DNA of 64,000 nt, taken from Acidovorax sp. Leaf78. GTDB taxonomy: Bacteria > Pseudomonadota > Gammaproteobacteria > Burkholderiales > Burkholderiaceae_C. The stretch spans positions 1-64,000 of the forward strand of contig NZ_LMLZ01000024.1 in the NCBI RefSeq assembly GCF_001422735.1. The letters are read 5' to 3'. The position numbers and the translations under genes were made by a program. This document shows, one piece after another, positions 18,249 to 26,563 of this stretch. Every line of letters starts with the position of its first letter. The first letter of the stretch is position 1. A model generated the notes under the pieces. It saw only the letters and a program-made list of their open reading frames with translations. It was not told the DNA's origin and ran no database searches.

Positions 18249-19039
18249 GCGCGCAGCCTGTCCACTCCAGCGGACCCGCGGCTGCAGACCCACAGGTCGG
18301 CAGTCGGCTGGAGGTGCAGCACCTGGCCAAGTCGTACGGCAGCCGCAAGGTCGTCAAGGATGTGTCGCTCACCGTGCAAAAGGGCGAAGTCGTCGGGCTG
18401 CTCGGGCCCAACGGCGCGGGCAAGACGACCTCGTTCTACATGATCGTGGGCCTGGTGCGCAGCGATGCGGGCGACATCCGCATCGACGGCCAGTCGGTCG
18501 CCCACATGCCCATCCACCGCCGGTCGCGCCTGGGTTTGTCGTACCTGCCGCAGGAGGCCTCCATCTTCCGGAAGCTGTCGGTCGAGGAAAACGTGCGCGC
18601 CGTGCTGGAGCTGCAGCGCGGCGACAACGGCCAGCCGCTGCCGCGCGAGGCCATCGAAGAGCGCCTCACCGCCCTGCTGCAGGAGCTGCGGGTGGACCAC
18701 CTGCGGGCCTCGCCCGCCATGGCCCTGTCCGGGGGCGAGCGCCGCCGCGTGGAGATCGCCCGCGCCCTGGCCACGCAGCCACGCTTCATCCTGCTGGACG
18801 AACCCTTCGCCGGCATCGACCCCATCGCGGTGATCGAGATCCAGCGCATCATCGGCTTCCTCAAGGCGCGCGGCATTGGCGTGCTCATCACCGACCACAA
18901 CGTGCGCGAGACGCTGGGCATCTGCGACCACGCGTTCATCATCAGCGACGGCCAGGTGCTGGCGCAGGGAACCCCTTCCGAGATCGTCGACAACGCCGAA
19001 GTGCGCCGGGTGTACCTGGGCGAACACTTCCGCATGTAG
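18245..19039 (+). CDS. lptB: LPS export ABC transporter ATP-binding protein LptB
   Basis: The 264-residue ATPase powers LPS extraction from the inner membrane with LptF and LptG. It has Walker [18 protein letters not shown] near residue 60, the Q-loop in [16 protein letters not shown], signature [15 protein letters not shown] near 161, Walker [14 protein letters not shown] near 181 and the H-loop [10 protein letters not shown]. The GTG start lies in GTGA, overlapping the lptA stop, which implies translational coupling. About 20 extra N-terminal residues precede the usual start. rpoN follows 99 bp later, the standard proteobacterial order. Confidence 0.96.
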   Translation: MSAQPVHSSGPAAADPQVGSRLEVQHLAKSYGSRKVVKDVSLTVQKGEVVGLLGPNGAGKTTSFYMIVGLVRSDAGDIRIDGQSVAHMPIHRRSRLGLSYLPQEASIFRKLSVEENVRAVLELQRGDNGQPLPREAIEERLTALLQELRVDHLRASPAMALSGGERRRVEIARALATQPRFILLDEPFAGIDPIAVIEIQRIIGFLKARGIGVLITDHNVRETLGICDHAFIISDGQVLAQGTPSEIVDNAEVRRVYLGEHFRM

Positions 19040-19138
19040 CAGACCGATGGACTGTACGTTCGACCCCCGCCTCTCTTTTTTGCCGCCCCGCGGGGCGGCG
19101 TGCGCCGCGCGCCCTGCAGGCCGCAAGGTGGCTGCCCG

Positions 19139-20749
19139 ATGAAGCCCGGCCTGTCACTGCGCGTTTCGCAGCACCTGGCACTCACGCCGCAGCTGCAGCA
19201 GTCCATCCGGCTGCTGCAGTTGTCCACGCTGGAGCTGGGCCAGGAGGTCGAGCAGATGCTCGACGAAAACCCGTTTCTCGAGCGCAACGCCGAAGAAGCT
19301 CCGCGCGAAGAATTCGGCCTGGAGGCGGCCGACGTTCCTGCCCAGCCCGACGAATACAGCGCGGACGACACGCTGTATTCCAACGCCCCTGGCACCAGCA
19401 CCACCAGCACGTCCAGCGACACCGCTGCCGACAGCCCGCTGGGTGACTCCGAGCCGGGCAGCAGCGCCAGCGACGAGCCCGACTGGAGCGGCGACGGCAC
19501 CGTCGAGGTCGCGCCCAACGACACCGAATGGGGCGGCGATGCGCCCGCCCGCAACCGCAACGACGCCGAAGGCGACGAGGCCGACGCCACCGAGCTGGCC
19601 CGCACGCACGAATCGCTCACTGCATTTTTGCACCGCCAGGCGCTGTCGCTGCGCCTGTCCGAGGTGGACCGCGCGGCGCTGCGGTTCCTGATCGAGTCGC
19701 TCAACGACGACGGCTACCTCGAAGACCCGCTCGAAGAGCTGGCCATCAGCCTGGCCGGCCCCGACGACTTGGAGCAGATCGAAGAGCTGGTGCACCGCTT
19801 CACGGTGGCGCAGCGCCTGTTGCAAAGCCTGGAGCCCGTGGGCGTGGGCGCGGGGGGCCTGGGCGAGTGCCTGACCCTGCAGCTCAAGGCCCTGGCCGCG
19901 GACGAAGACAGCGAGATCGACCCCGACACCGTGCAGACCGCGCTGCGCGTGTGCCAACAGCCGCTGGAGATGCTGGCGCGCCGCGACATCCGCCGCCTGA
20001 CGCAGCTGTGCGGCGACGGCGAGGAGCGCACCCGCGCCGCCATGGCCCTGATCGCCCGGCTGGAGCCGCGCCCGGGCCGCAAGTTCGTGGACGTGGAGCG
20101 CAACATCATCGTGCCCGACGTCATCGTGCGCAAAGCGGGCCGCGCCAACGGGCGCGACGGGCAGCACAATTTCATCGTCGCGCTCAACCCCGACGTGATG
20201 CCGCGCCTGCGCGTGCACGACATCTACGCCGGGGCACTGCGCGGCCACAAGGGCGGCGAAGGCCACCAGGGCATGCAGCAGCGCCTGCAGGAGGCGCGCT
20301 GGTTCATCAAGAACATCCAGCAGCGCTTCGACACCATCCTGCGCGTCTCGCGCGCCATCGTGGAGCGGCAAAAGAACTTCTTCACGCATGGCGAGCTGGC
20401 CATGCGCCCGCTGGTGCTGCGCGACATTGCCGACGAGCTGGGCCTGCACGAGTCCACCATCAGCCGCGTGACCACCGCCAAGTACATGGCCACGCCCATC
20501 GGCACCTACGAGCTCAAGTACTTCTTCGGCTCGGGCCTGGGCACCGAGACGGGCGGCAATGCGTCGAGCACCGCCGTGCGCGCGCTGATCAAGCAGTTCG
20601 TCGCGGCCGAGAGCCCCACCAAGCCGCTGTCGGACAGCCAGATCGCCGAGATGCTCAAGGAGCAGGGCATCGAATGCGCACGCCGCACCGTGGCCAAGTA
20701 CCGCGAGGCGCTCAAGATCGCGCCGGCGAATTTGCGCAAGGCACTTTGA
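19139..20749 (+). CDS. rpoN: RNA polymerase sigma-54 factor
   Basis: The 536-residue protein has the glutamine-rich region I (LRVSQHLALTPQLQQSIRLL with LDENPFLE), an acidic low-complexity region II (about 50-160), the core-binding domain, the helix-turn-helix (LGLHESTISRVTTAKYM near 448) and the C-terminal RpoN box ARRTVAKYRE, which reads the -24 element. Sigma-54 drives nitrogen and other enhancer-dependent genes. Region II is longer than in E. coli (477 residues in total). The chosen Met gives the normal MKPGLSLRVSQ start; the frame is open 13 codons further upstream. Confidence 0.96.
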   Translation: MKPGLSLRVSQHLALTPQLQQSIRLLQLSTLELGQEVEQMLDENPFLERNAEEAPREEFGLEAADVPAQPDEYSADDTLYSNAPGTSTTSTSSDTAADSPLGDSEPGSSASDEPDWSGDGTVEVAPNDTEWGGDAPARNRNDAEGDEADATELARTHESLTAFLHRQALSLRLSEVDRAALRFLIESLNDDGYLEDPLEELAISLAGPDDLEQIEELVHRFTVAQRLLQSLEPVGVGAGGLGECLTLQLKALAADEDSEIDPDTVQTALRVCQQPLEMLARRDIRRLTQLCGDGEERTRAAMALIARLEPRPGRKFVDVERNIIVPDVIVRKAGRANGRDGQHNFIVALNPDVMPRLRVHDIYAGALRGHKGGEGHQGMQQRLQEARWFIKNIQQRFDTILRVSRAIVERQKNFFTHGELAMRPLVLRDIADELGLHESTISRVTTAKYMATPIGTYELKYFFGSGLGTETGGNASSTAVRALIKQFVAAESPTKPLSDSQIAEMLKEQGIECARRTVAKYREALKIAPANLRKAL

Positions 20750-20807
20750 GTGGCTCCCCCGCGCCGTTATTTGGACTGGCTTGCTTTCTGGCGCGTTGGT
20801 GCAGAGG

Positions 20808-21023
20808 TCAGCGGGTGAACAACGCGGAGTAGAGAATGAGACCGCCGGCCACTAGCGGAGCCAGGGTGTACGCGGCAAAGTGAATAAGAGTCCCTTTGGT
20901 TTCACCCCAGTGTTTTTTCATGGCATCCAATTTGCTGAAGTGATGTGGCGCTATGAATCTGGCGATCAAGGTGTACAGACCAAATGCCACCATGAATCCG
21001 CCGATGAGTACGTTGTTGTTCAT
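20808..21023 (-). CDS. small two-helix membrane protein, unknown
   Basis: A 71-residue protein with two predicted membrane helices (NVLIGGFMVAFGLYTLIARF at residues 4-23, and IHFAAYTLAPLVAGGLILYS at 47-66) joined by a charged loop (FSKLDAMKKHWGETKG). The start at 21023 has GAGGGAG upstream; the frame stays open to 21062. I do not recognise the family. The local base composition is more AT-rich than its neighbours, and it diverges from the thioesterase gene. Confidence 0.65.
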   Translation of the reverse strand: MNNNVLIGGFMVAFGLYTLIARFIAPHHFSKLDAMKKHWGETKGTLIHFAAYTLAPLVAGGLILYSALFTR

Positions 21024-21200
21024 GACTCCCTCTTCGTCTTGACAAGATTTCCCTGTTGCCACTGGCGGAACACCGACTGCGGCAGATGTCCGCGAAGATG
21101 GTAGCTGCGGACCTGCTCAGTTGTGCGTAACAATCTGTGATGGGTTGAACGCAGTTCTTGCAGCAATCGTTTTCTGTCAAATCGCAATATTGCAATCCCC

Positions 21201-21677
21201 ATGGCCCGCATCGTCTTCGACCTCCCCGCGCAGTTCGGTTTTTCCACCGAGATGCAGATCTACATCAGCCATGTGAACCAGGGCGGGCACCTGGACAACG
21301 CGCAGCTGCTGAGCCTGGTGTCCGAGGCGCGCGTGCGTTTCTTCCAGTCGCTGGGCTACCCCGAGGCCGACGTGGGCGGGCTGTCCATCGTGGTGGGCGA
21401 CATCGTGGCGCAGTACAAGTCCGAGGGCTTTCATGGCGAGACCATGTGCGTGGAGATGGCGCCGGTGGATTTCAACCGCTATGGCTTCGACCTGGTGTTC
21501 CGCATGACCGAGAAGACCTCGGGGCGCGAGGTGGCCCGCGGCAAGATCGGCATCGTCTTCATCGGCCGCAGCGACCGCAAGGTCGCCACCATTCCTGAAT
21601 CGATCCGCCAACTGCTGCTGCAGCGCGCGCCCGCCGCACCCGACGCATCAGGCGTACTGGGCGCTCCCATGGCCTGA
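21201..21677 (+). CDS. thioesterase family protein (hotdog fold)
   Basis: The 158-residue protein carries the 4-hydroxybenzoyl-CoA thioesterase-like pattern: MQIYISHVNQGGHLDNAQLL near residue 15, ARVRFFQSLGYPE near 43 and a beta-strand core DIVAQYKSEGFHGETMCVEM. In typical family members an Asp sits in the first block; here it is Asn-Gln followed by His-Leu-Asp. It would hydrolyse an acyl-CoA. No good ribosome site precedes the ATG, and a perfect palindrome GCAATATTGC lies at 21184-21193. rlmL follows after 21 bp. Confidence 0.82.
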   Translation: MARIVFDLPAQFGFSTEMQIYISHVNQGGHLDNAQLLSLVSEARVRFFQSLGYPEADVGGLSIVVGDIVAQYKSEGFHGETMCVEMAPVDFNRYGFDLVFRMTEKTSGREVARGKIGIVFIGRSDRKVATIPESIRQLLLQRAPAAPDASGVLGAPMA

Positions 21678-21698
21678 AGGCTTATCCTCTGCGCTGCT

Positions 21699-22988
21699 AT
21701 GAACCAACTCCAACTCTTTCTTCCTTGCGCCGCGGGCGTCGAGGGCTACCTGGCCGACGAGGTGCACGCCATCACCGGCCTCACGGGGCAGGACCTGCTG
21801 GTCGGCCGGGGCGGCGTGCTGCTGCGCGCCTCGTGGCGCGAGGCGCTGCTGCTGAACCTGCACAGCCGGCTGGCCCAGCGCGTGCTGGTGCAGCTGGCCC
21901 ACCGCCCCTACCGGTCCGAGAACGACCTGTATGCCGCCGCGAGCGACGTGGCCTGGGAGATCTGGTTCACCACGCGCCAGACCTTCAAGGTCGAGGTCAC
22001 GGCCCAGCACAGCCCGCTGCAGAGCCTGAACTTCGCGGGCCTGAAGGTCAAGGACGCGGTGGCCGATCGCTTTCGCGCCAAGAGCGGCGTGCGGCCCGAT
22101 GTGAACACCCAGTGGCCCGACGTGCGCATCCACCTGCACCTGACCACCGACGAGGCTACGATCTACATCGACACCTCCGGCGAGCCGCTGTTCAAGCGCG
22201 GCTGGCGCGAGGACAAGGGCGATGCCCCGCTCAAGGAGACGCTGGCCGCCGCCATGATCGCCGCCAGCGGCTGGGACCCCCTGGGCGACAACCCCGTGCC
22301 GCTGTACGACCCCTGCTGCGGCAGCGGCACCATCGCCATCGAGGCCGCGCAGATCGCCTGCCGCATCCCGGCCGGCATGGTGCGGCGCTTTGCGTTCGAA
22401 AAACTGCTGCCGTTCCAGGGCCATGTGTGGTCTGCTATCAAATCAGAAGCTGAAAGCGCAATCCAGGCGAGCGCTGTGCCGATTTTTGGCAGTGATGTCG
22501 CCTTCCGGATGGTCGACTTCGCGGTGCGCAACGCCGAGCGCGCCGGGGTGGCCGACGCGGTGCAGCTGCGCGGCGGCGACGCCCTGCAGCGCATGCCGCC
22601 CAGCGAACAGCCGGGCGTGATGCTGCTGAACCCGCCCTACGGCGAGCGGATTGCCGCCGCCGGTGCCGCGGGCCGCAACGCGGGCGAGCGCGCAGCCGAC
22701 CGGGCCCAGGGCATGGCCGTGGGCCGGGAAGAGGCGCACACCGAAGACGGCGGCGAGTTCTTCAGCCAACTGGCCACGCACTGGAAGAAGAACTACAGCG
22801 GCTGGACGGCCTGGATGCTCACGCCCGACCTCAAGCTGCCCGGCAAGATGCGCCTGAAAGAGTCGCGCCGCGTGCCCATGTGGAACGGCCCCATCGAGTG
22901 CCGCATGTTCCGCTTCGACATGATCAAGGGCGCGGTGCGCGAGCGCCCCGCCAAGGCTGCCGACGCCGGGCCCCGCGATGCGGGTTGA
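21699..22988 (+). CDS. rlmL: 23S rRNA (guanine-N2)-methyltransferase, RlmL N-terminal type
   Basis: The 429-residue protein has an N-terminal ferredoxin-like region and THUMP domain (about 1-160), then a Rossmann methyltransferase domain with the SAM motif LYDPCCGSGTIAIEAAQIA near residue 203 and motif IV NPPYGER near 310. This matches the RlmL half of E. coli RlmKL, which makes m2G2445; the C-terminal RlmK half is absent, as in many betaproteobacteria. Residues about 246-263 are encoded by palindromic element copy 4, in frame. The stop overlaps the PIN gene start by 11 bp. Confidence 0.9.
   Translation: MNQLQLFLPCAAGVEGYLADEVHAITGLTGQDLLVGRGGVLLRASWREALLLNLHSRLAQRVLVQLAHRPYRSENDLYAAASDVAWEIWFTTRQTFKVEVTAQHSPLQSLNFAGLKVKDAVADRFRAKSGVRPDVNTQWPDVRIHLHLTTDEATIYIDTSGEPLFKRGWREDKGDAPLKETLAAAMIAASGWDPLGDNPVPLYDPCCGSGTIAIEAAQIACRIPAGMVRRFAFEKLLPFQGHVWSAIKSEAESAIQASAVPIFGSDVAFRMVDFAVRNAERAGVADAVQLRGGDALQRMPPSEQPGVMLLNPPYGERIAAAGAAGRNAGERAADRAQGMAVGREEAHTEDGGEFFSQLATHWKKNYSGWTAWMLTPDLKLPGKMRLKESRRVPMWNGPIECRMFRFDMIKGAVRERPAKAADAGPRDAG
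22434..22487 (+). repeat. dispersed palindromic element, copy 4, inside rlmL
   Basis: GCTATCAAATCAGAAGCTG, then AAAGCGCAATCC, AGGCGAGCGCTGTGCC and GATTTTT follow the family consensus. It is read in frame as AIKSEAESAIQASAVPIF, between the adenine-pocket strand and the next methyltransferase motif. The stem is degenerate, as expected if coding selection has reshaped it. Confidence 0.75.
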
Positions 22989-23460
22989 GCTGCACCTGCC
23001 CGCCGAGGCAGCGCCGCAAGAGCCCGCACGCCCCGTGGTGGTGGACACCAACGTCGCGCTCGACCTGCTGATCTTCTCGGACCCCGCCACCGTGCCGCTG
23101 CGGGCGCTGCTGGCAGAGCGGCGCCTGGACTGGATCGCCACGCAGGTCATGCGCGATGAGCTCGAGCGTGTGCTGGCCTATCCGCACATCGTCTCGCGCA
23201 TGGACTACTACCAGGTGGATGCCGCGCAGGTGCTGGCCGACTTCGACGCCCAGGCGCGGCTGGTGGACATCGCCGCGCCCGTGCAGTACGTGTGCAAGGA
23301 CACGGACGACCAGAAGTTCATCGACCTGGCCGCCGCGCACCGCGCCATCCTGCTGAGCAAGGACAAGGCCGTGATCTGCATGCGAAAGCGCCTGCTGACC
23401 CTGGGTGCGCATGTGGCGACTGCCCTGGTGCTGACGCAGCCCGAGGTCGCTACCGCCTGA
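22978..23460 (+). CDS. PIN domain protein, toxin-like
   Basis: A 160-residue protein with the PIN-domain acidic set: VVVDTNVALDLLIFSDP near residue 20, the second acidic residue in MRDELERVLAYP near 60 and DTDDQKFIDLAAAH near 110. PIN proteins of this group (putative toxin component, PIN family) are predicted Mg-dependent RNases. The start codon lies inside the last codons of rlmL (11-bp overlap), so translation is probably coupled to it. No antitoxin gene lies beside it, so a classical toxin-antitoxin role is doubtful. Confidence 0.85.
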   Translation: MRVELHLPAEAAPQEPARPVVVDTNVALDLLIFSDPATVPLRALLAERRLDWIATQVMRDELERVLAYPHIVSRMDYYQVDAAQVLADFDAQARLVDIAAPVQYVCKDTDDQKFIDLAAAHRAILLSKDKAVICMRKRLLTLGAHVATALVLTQPEVATA

Positions 23461-23546
23461 TACCCCTGTGTCTTCAAAAATCTAAAGAACCGTTCCCGCC
23501 GAGCCACTGGACGGGCTCAGGATGGCTCCGCCACATGGCCGCGCAG

Positions 23547-23572
23547 GGCTTCGACGGGCTCAGCCCAAACGG
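23547..23572 (-). repeat. half copy of a GC-rich palindromic repeat
   Basis: GGCTTCGACGGGCTCAGCCC followed by AAACGG closely matches one arm of the inverted repeat at 44633-44692. Degenerate pieces of the other arm (CCGTTC...GAGCC) occur near 23489-23505. It lies between the PIN gene and the convergent ABC transporter. Confidence 0.6.
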
Positions 23573-23632
23573 TATGAATGATTGAACGCACACCCGCTTG
23601 AAGGCTGAAGGCGGCGCTGCGGCTTCCCTGGC

Positions 23633-25501
23633 TTATGCCGCGAACCGGAAGTCGCCAGCCGCGTGCAGCTGCCAGGCCCCATCGCCCTTGAGCTCCAGCA
23701 CATGCGTGTGGTGCTTGAGCACCGCAGGCCGGTGGGCGATGCTGACCAGCGTGGTGCCGCTCTCGCGCAGGCGTTCGTACAGCGCCGCTTCGTTGGCGCT
23801 GTCCAGCGCGCTCGTGGCCTCGTCCAGGATCACGATGCGCGGCTGCTTGGCCAGCACGCGGGCAAACGCCAGGCGCTGCTGCTCGCCGGTGGACAGCAGC
23901 TTTTCCCAGTCGTGCGAGGCGTCCAGCCCACCCACGCGCTCTGCCAGCGATTCGAGGTGCACCGCCTGCAGCAGCTCCAGCAGCTGCGCGTCGCTCAGCG
24001 CGGTCTTGCGCGCGGGGTAGATGATCTGGCTGCGCAGCGTGTCGAGCTGCATGTAGGGGCGCTGCGGCAGGAAGAACATGTCGTCCAGCGACGGGCTTTG
24101 CACCGTGCCGCTGCCAGAGCGCCACAGCCCGGCCACGGCGCGCAGCAGCGAGCTCTTGCCGCAGCCGCTCGGGCCGGTGATCAGCAGGGCGTCGCCCGGG
24201 TTCAGCGCCACGCACAGGTCCTGCACCAGCAGTCTGCCGAACTGGGGCGTGTGCAGCGTGAGGCCTTGGATGGCCAGCGCATCGCCGCTGCGCAGCTCGA
24301 TCTGCGACGTGACATCTTCCGAGGGCACCTGCTGCGCTTCCGCGGGCGGGACGGCGGGTGGCGCAACGGGCTTTTCTGCCCACGGCGTGGGCGCGGCGGG
24401 CGTTTTCAGCGCCACTTGCGACAGCACGTGCAGGCGGTCGATGCCGGCCACGAACCGGCTCAGGCTCTCGAAGTTGTCCACGATCAGCGACACCGCCGCC
24501 AGCACCGCCGCAAAGGCGCCGGCCGCCTGGATCGCGCGGCCCACCTCCATCTCGCCCGACAGCACGCCGTTGGCCAGGATGATGGCCGGCAGCACCAGGG
24601 TTAGCTGGCTGAATGCGCGCTGGTATAGGTTGAGTGAGCGCTGCTTTTTGATGAGACGGCTGAAGTTGTTGAACGCGGCCTCGAACCGGCGGTTGAGCTG
24701 GGCGCGCTCTTGCGGCTCGCCGCGGTAGAACGCGATGGACTCGGCGTTCTCGCGCAGGCGCATGAGGCCGAAGCGGAAGTCCGCCTCGCGCCGGATCTGC
24801 CAGAAGTTGAGCCGGATGAGCGGCGCACCGAAAAAGTACAGCGCGCCGAACGTGCCCAGCAGCGCATACGCCGCCAAAAACGCCACCAGCGTGTGCGAGA
24901 TGGACCACAGCACCGCGCTGAACGCCACCAGCTGCATCAGCGACCCGAGAAAGATCAGCAGAAAGTGGGTGGAGCGGCCAGTGAAGGTGTTGATGTCTTC
25001 GCTGATGCGCTGGTCGGGGTTGTCGATCTCGTTGCCGGTGCCGATCTCGTAGTACTTGCGGTCGCCCAGATAACCGTCGAGAAAGCGGTGCGTGAGCCAG
25101 CGGCGCCAGTGGTTGGAGAACGCATCGCGCATGAAGTAGTAGAACGCGTACACCGGCACGGCGAATGCCAGCACCAGCAGGCTGCCGCGCACCGCAGCCC
25201 AGAACCGGTCGGCCTGCTTGGCGGCCAGGGCCGATGTCAGCTCGCCGCTCTTGTCGATCAGCATCACTGCCAACTGGGTCTCCAGCACCATCAGGCCGAT
25301 GAGCAGCGCGAGCAAGCCCCAGGCGGTGCGTTTCTTGTCGCCCGTCCAGTAGGGACGGGCCACGCTCATGAACTGCTTCCAGGCCGACCAGGACAGCGTG
25401 GGCGGACGACGGCGGCGGGGCTTTTTCTTGGCAGGCGGGGGCTTGGCTGAAGAGACGGCGGTCGGGTCAGGCAGGGCAGCGGCGGAAGCAGGATGTGGCA
25501 T
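23633..25501 (-). CDS. ABC transporter, SbmA/BacA-like permease fused to ATPase
   Basis: The 622-residue protein begins with a basic Pro-rich tail, then about six membrane helices of the ABC_membrane_2 (SbmA/BacA, YddA) type with VFHIGTGNEIDNPDQRISED-like text (here EIGTGNEIDNPDQRISEDIN near residue 150). The C-terminal ATPase has Walker A GPSGCGKSSLLRAVAGL, signature STGEQQRLAFARVL, Walker B RIVILDEATSALD and H-loop SIAHRP. Relatives import peptide-like compounds or vitamin B12 (Rv1819c) or support long-chain lipid transport. The start chosen is the second Met (MPHPASA), since the upstream codons look non-coding. Confidence 0.9.
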   Translation of the reverse strand: MPHPASAAALPDPTAVSSAKPPPAKKKPRRRRPPTLSWSAWKQFMSVARPYWTGDKKRTAWGLLALLIGLMVLETQLAVMLIDKSGELTSALAAKQADRFWAAVRGSLLVLAFAVPVYAFYYFMRDAFSNHWRRWLTHRFLDGYLGDRKYYEIGTGNEIDNPDQRISEDINTFTGRSTHFLLIFLGSLMQLVAFSAVLWSISHTLVAFLAAYALLGTFGALYFFGAPLIRLNFWQIRREADFRFGLMRLRENAESIAFYRGEPQERAQLNRRFEAAFNNFSRLIKKQRSLNLYQRAFSQLTLVLPAIILANGVLSGEMEVGRAIQAAGAFAAVLAAVSLIVDNFESLSRFVAGIDRLHVLSQVALKTPAAPTPWAEKPVAPPAVPPAEAQQVPSEDVTSQIELRSGDALAIQGLTLHTPQFGRLLVQDLCVALNPGDALLITGPSGCGKSSLLRAVAGLWRSGSGTVQSPSLDDMFFLPQRPYMQLDTLRSQIIYPARKTALSDAQLLELLQAVHLESLAERVGGLDASHDWEKLLSTGEQQRLAFARVLAKQPRIVILDEATSALDSANEAALYERLRESGTTLVSIAHRPAVLKHHTHVLELKGDGAWQLHAAGDFRFAA

Positions 25502-25599
25502 GAGGCAGGAGAGCTGAGGGTCGTGGTGCAAAACACCTGCCTGCACGATAGGGCCCACGCCCGCGTGATCCTGTCAGCCAATGCCTACCCGACATTACG

Positions 25600-25636
25600 G
25601 CGGGTTGCGCGACCTGCCAAGGGCCGCGCAACCCGC
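25600..25636. other. 12-bp perfect inverted repeat
   Basis: GCGGGTTGCGCG (25600-25611) and CGCGCAACCCGC (25625-25636) can form a strong hairpin with a 13-base loop. It lies in the 207-bp gap after the kinase-like gene and before the ABC transporter start, both on the minus strand. No T tract follows, so it may be a stabilising 3' structure, an operator or a factor-dependent stop. Confidence 0.6.
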
Positions 25637-25708
25637 GTGGCTGCGGCCTTTGGTCTGCCCGTCGGCCAACCGCCGCGCCATGCCCCAGGGTGGGCGTGGC
25701 CACCCTGC

Positions 25709-26563
25709 CTAAGTGGTGGGTGAAGGCACCAGCAGGTCGTACGCCGCCCGCACGCGCTGCAGGTCGCGGCCGAGGCGGCGGCTGGTGGGCAGGTGGCGCA
25801 TCCAGCGCATGCGGCCGATGCTGGTGGCCAGCACGGCTTGCATGTCGGGGCTGCCCTGCGCCACCCAGGCGGCCCAGCGTGTGCGGGCCTCGTGCAGCGT
25901 GCCGCTGGCAGGCAGGTAGATGGCCGTGGAGTGGGCGTAGCACAGCGCGTCGCGGGCATGGCACAAGGCCAGCGGCAGCACGGCCGCGGGGTCGTCTTCG
26001 AAGTCGATGCAGGCCACTTCGCCGTCCGGGCAGCGCACCAGGTTGCGCGCAAACGCCTGGCTCAGGCAGGTGCCCTGGCGGTGCACGTGGGCCAGGGTGT
26101 CGAGGCCCTGCTGCCACAGCGCCAGCACCGCGGTGGCGTCGCCTGCGCGCACCGCGCCGTCGATCTCGTTGCCCAGCGAATGCGTCTCTTCCCCCACGCG
26201 GCCCAGGTGGCGCATGGCAAAGCCGCCCGGCTGCGCGGCCAGCACCGCGGGCACGCGGATGCCGCGCGCGGCCAGGTCCTTGAGCCGCCGCACCTCGGTG
26301 GCGATGGCAGCGGGCCCGCCCGGGTTGGGCACCGGGCGCAGCACTGGCAGGCGCAGCAGCCCCGCCAGCACGGCCATGGCGCGGTAGCGGCCCTGGCCGT
26401 GCGGTGTGTCCGCGCGCTTGATCCAGATCTGCTCGCCACCCTGCGCATCGCCCCGCACGTGGCTCATCACGTTGTGGGGCTGCGCTGCCAGCTGCTCCCG
26501 CAGGAAGGCGTCGTAGTCGGTGGGGGCGGGTGGGGTCGTGCAGGCCGCGGGCTCCATCGTCAT
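25709..26563 (-). CDS. protein kinase-like (BUD32-type) protein
   Basis: The 284-residue protein resembles atypical bacterial kinase/phosphotransferase folds: a basic ATP-site strand (EQIWIKRADTPHGQGRYRAM near residue 45), a catalytic-loop-like segment LSQAFARNLVRCPDGEVACI near 168 and a DFE metal motif (IDFEDDP) near 187. The usual HxD of the catalytic loop is not obvious, so activity is uncertain. The start ATG overlaps the stop of the FMN glutamate-synthase-like gene by 4 bp (ATGA), so the two are translationally coupled. Confidence 0.7.
   Translation of the reverse strand: MTMEPAACTTPPAPTDYDAFLREQLAAQPHNVMSHVRGDAQGGEQIWIKRADTPHGQGRYRAMAVLAGLLRLPVLRPVPNPGGPAAIATEVRRLKDLAARGIRVPAVLAAQPGGFAMRHLGRVGEETHSLGNEIDGAVRAGDATAVLALWQQGLDTLAHVHRQGTCLSQAFARNLVRCPDGEVACIDFEDDPAAVLPLALCHARDALCYAHSTAIYLPASGTLHEARTRWAAWVAQGSPDMQAVLATSIGRMRWMRHLPTSRRLGRDLQRVRAAYDLLVPSPTT

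Noticed and set aside
19083..19100. GCCGCCCC/GGGGCGGC palindrome between lptB and rpoN
   Set aside because: There is no T tract, and rpoN is normally co-transcribed with lptB, so a terminator call is not supported.
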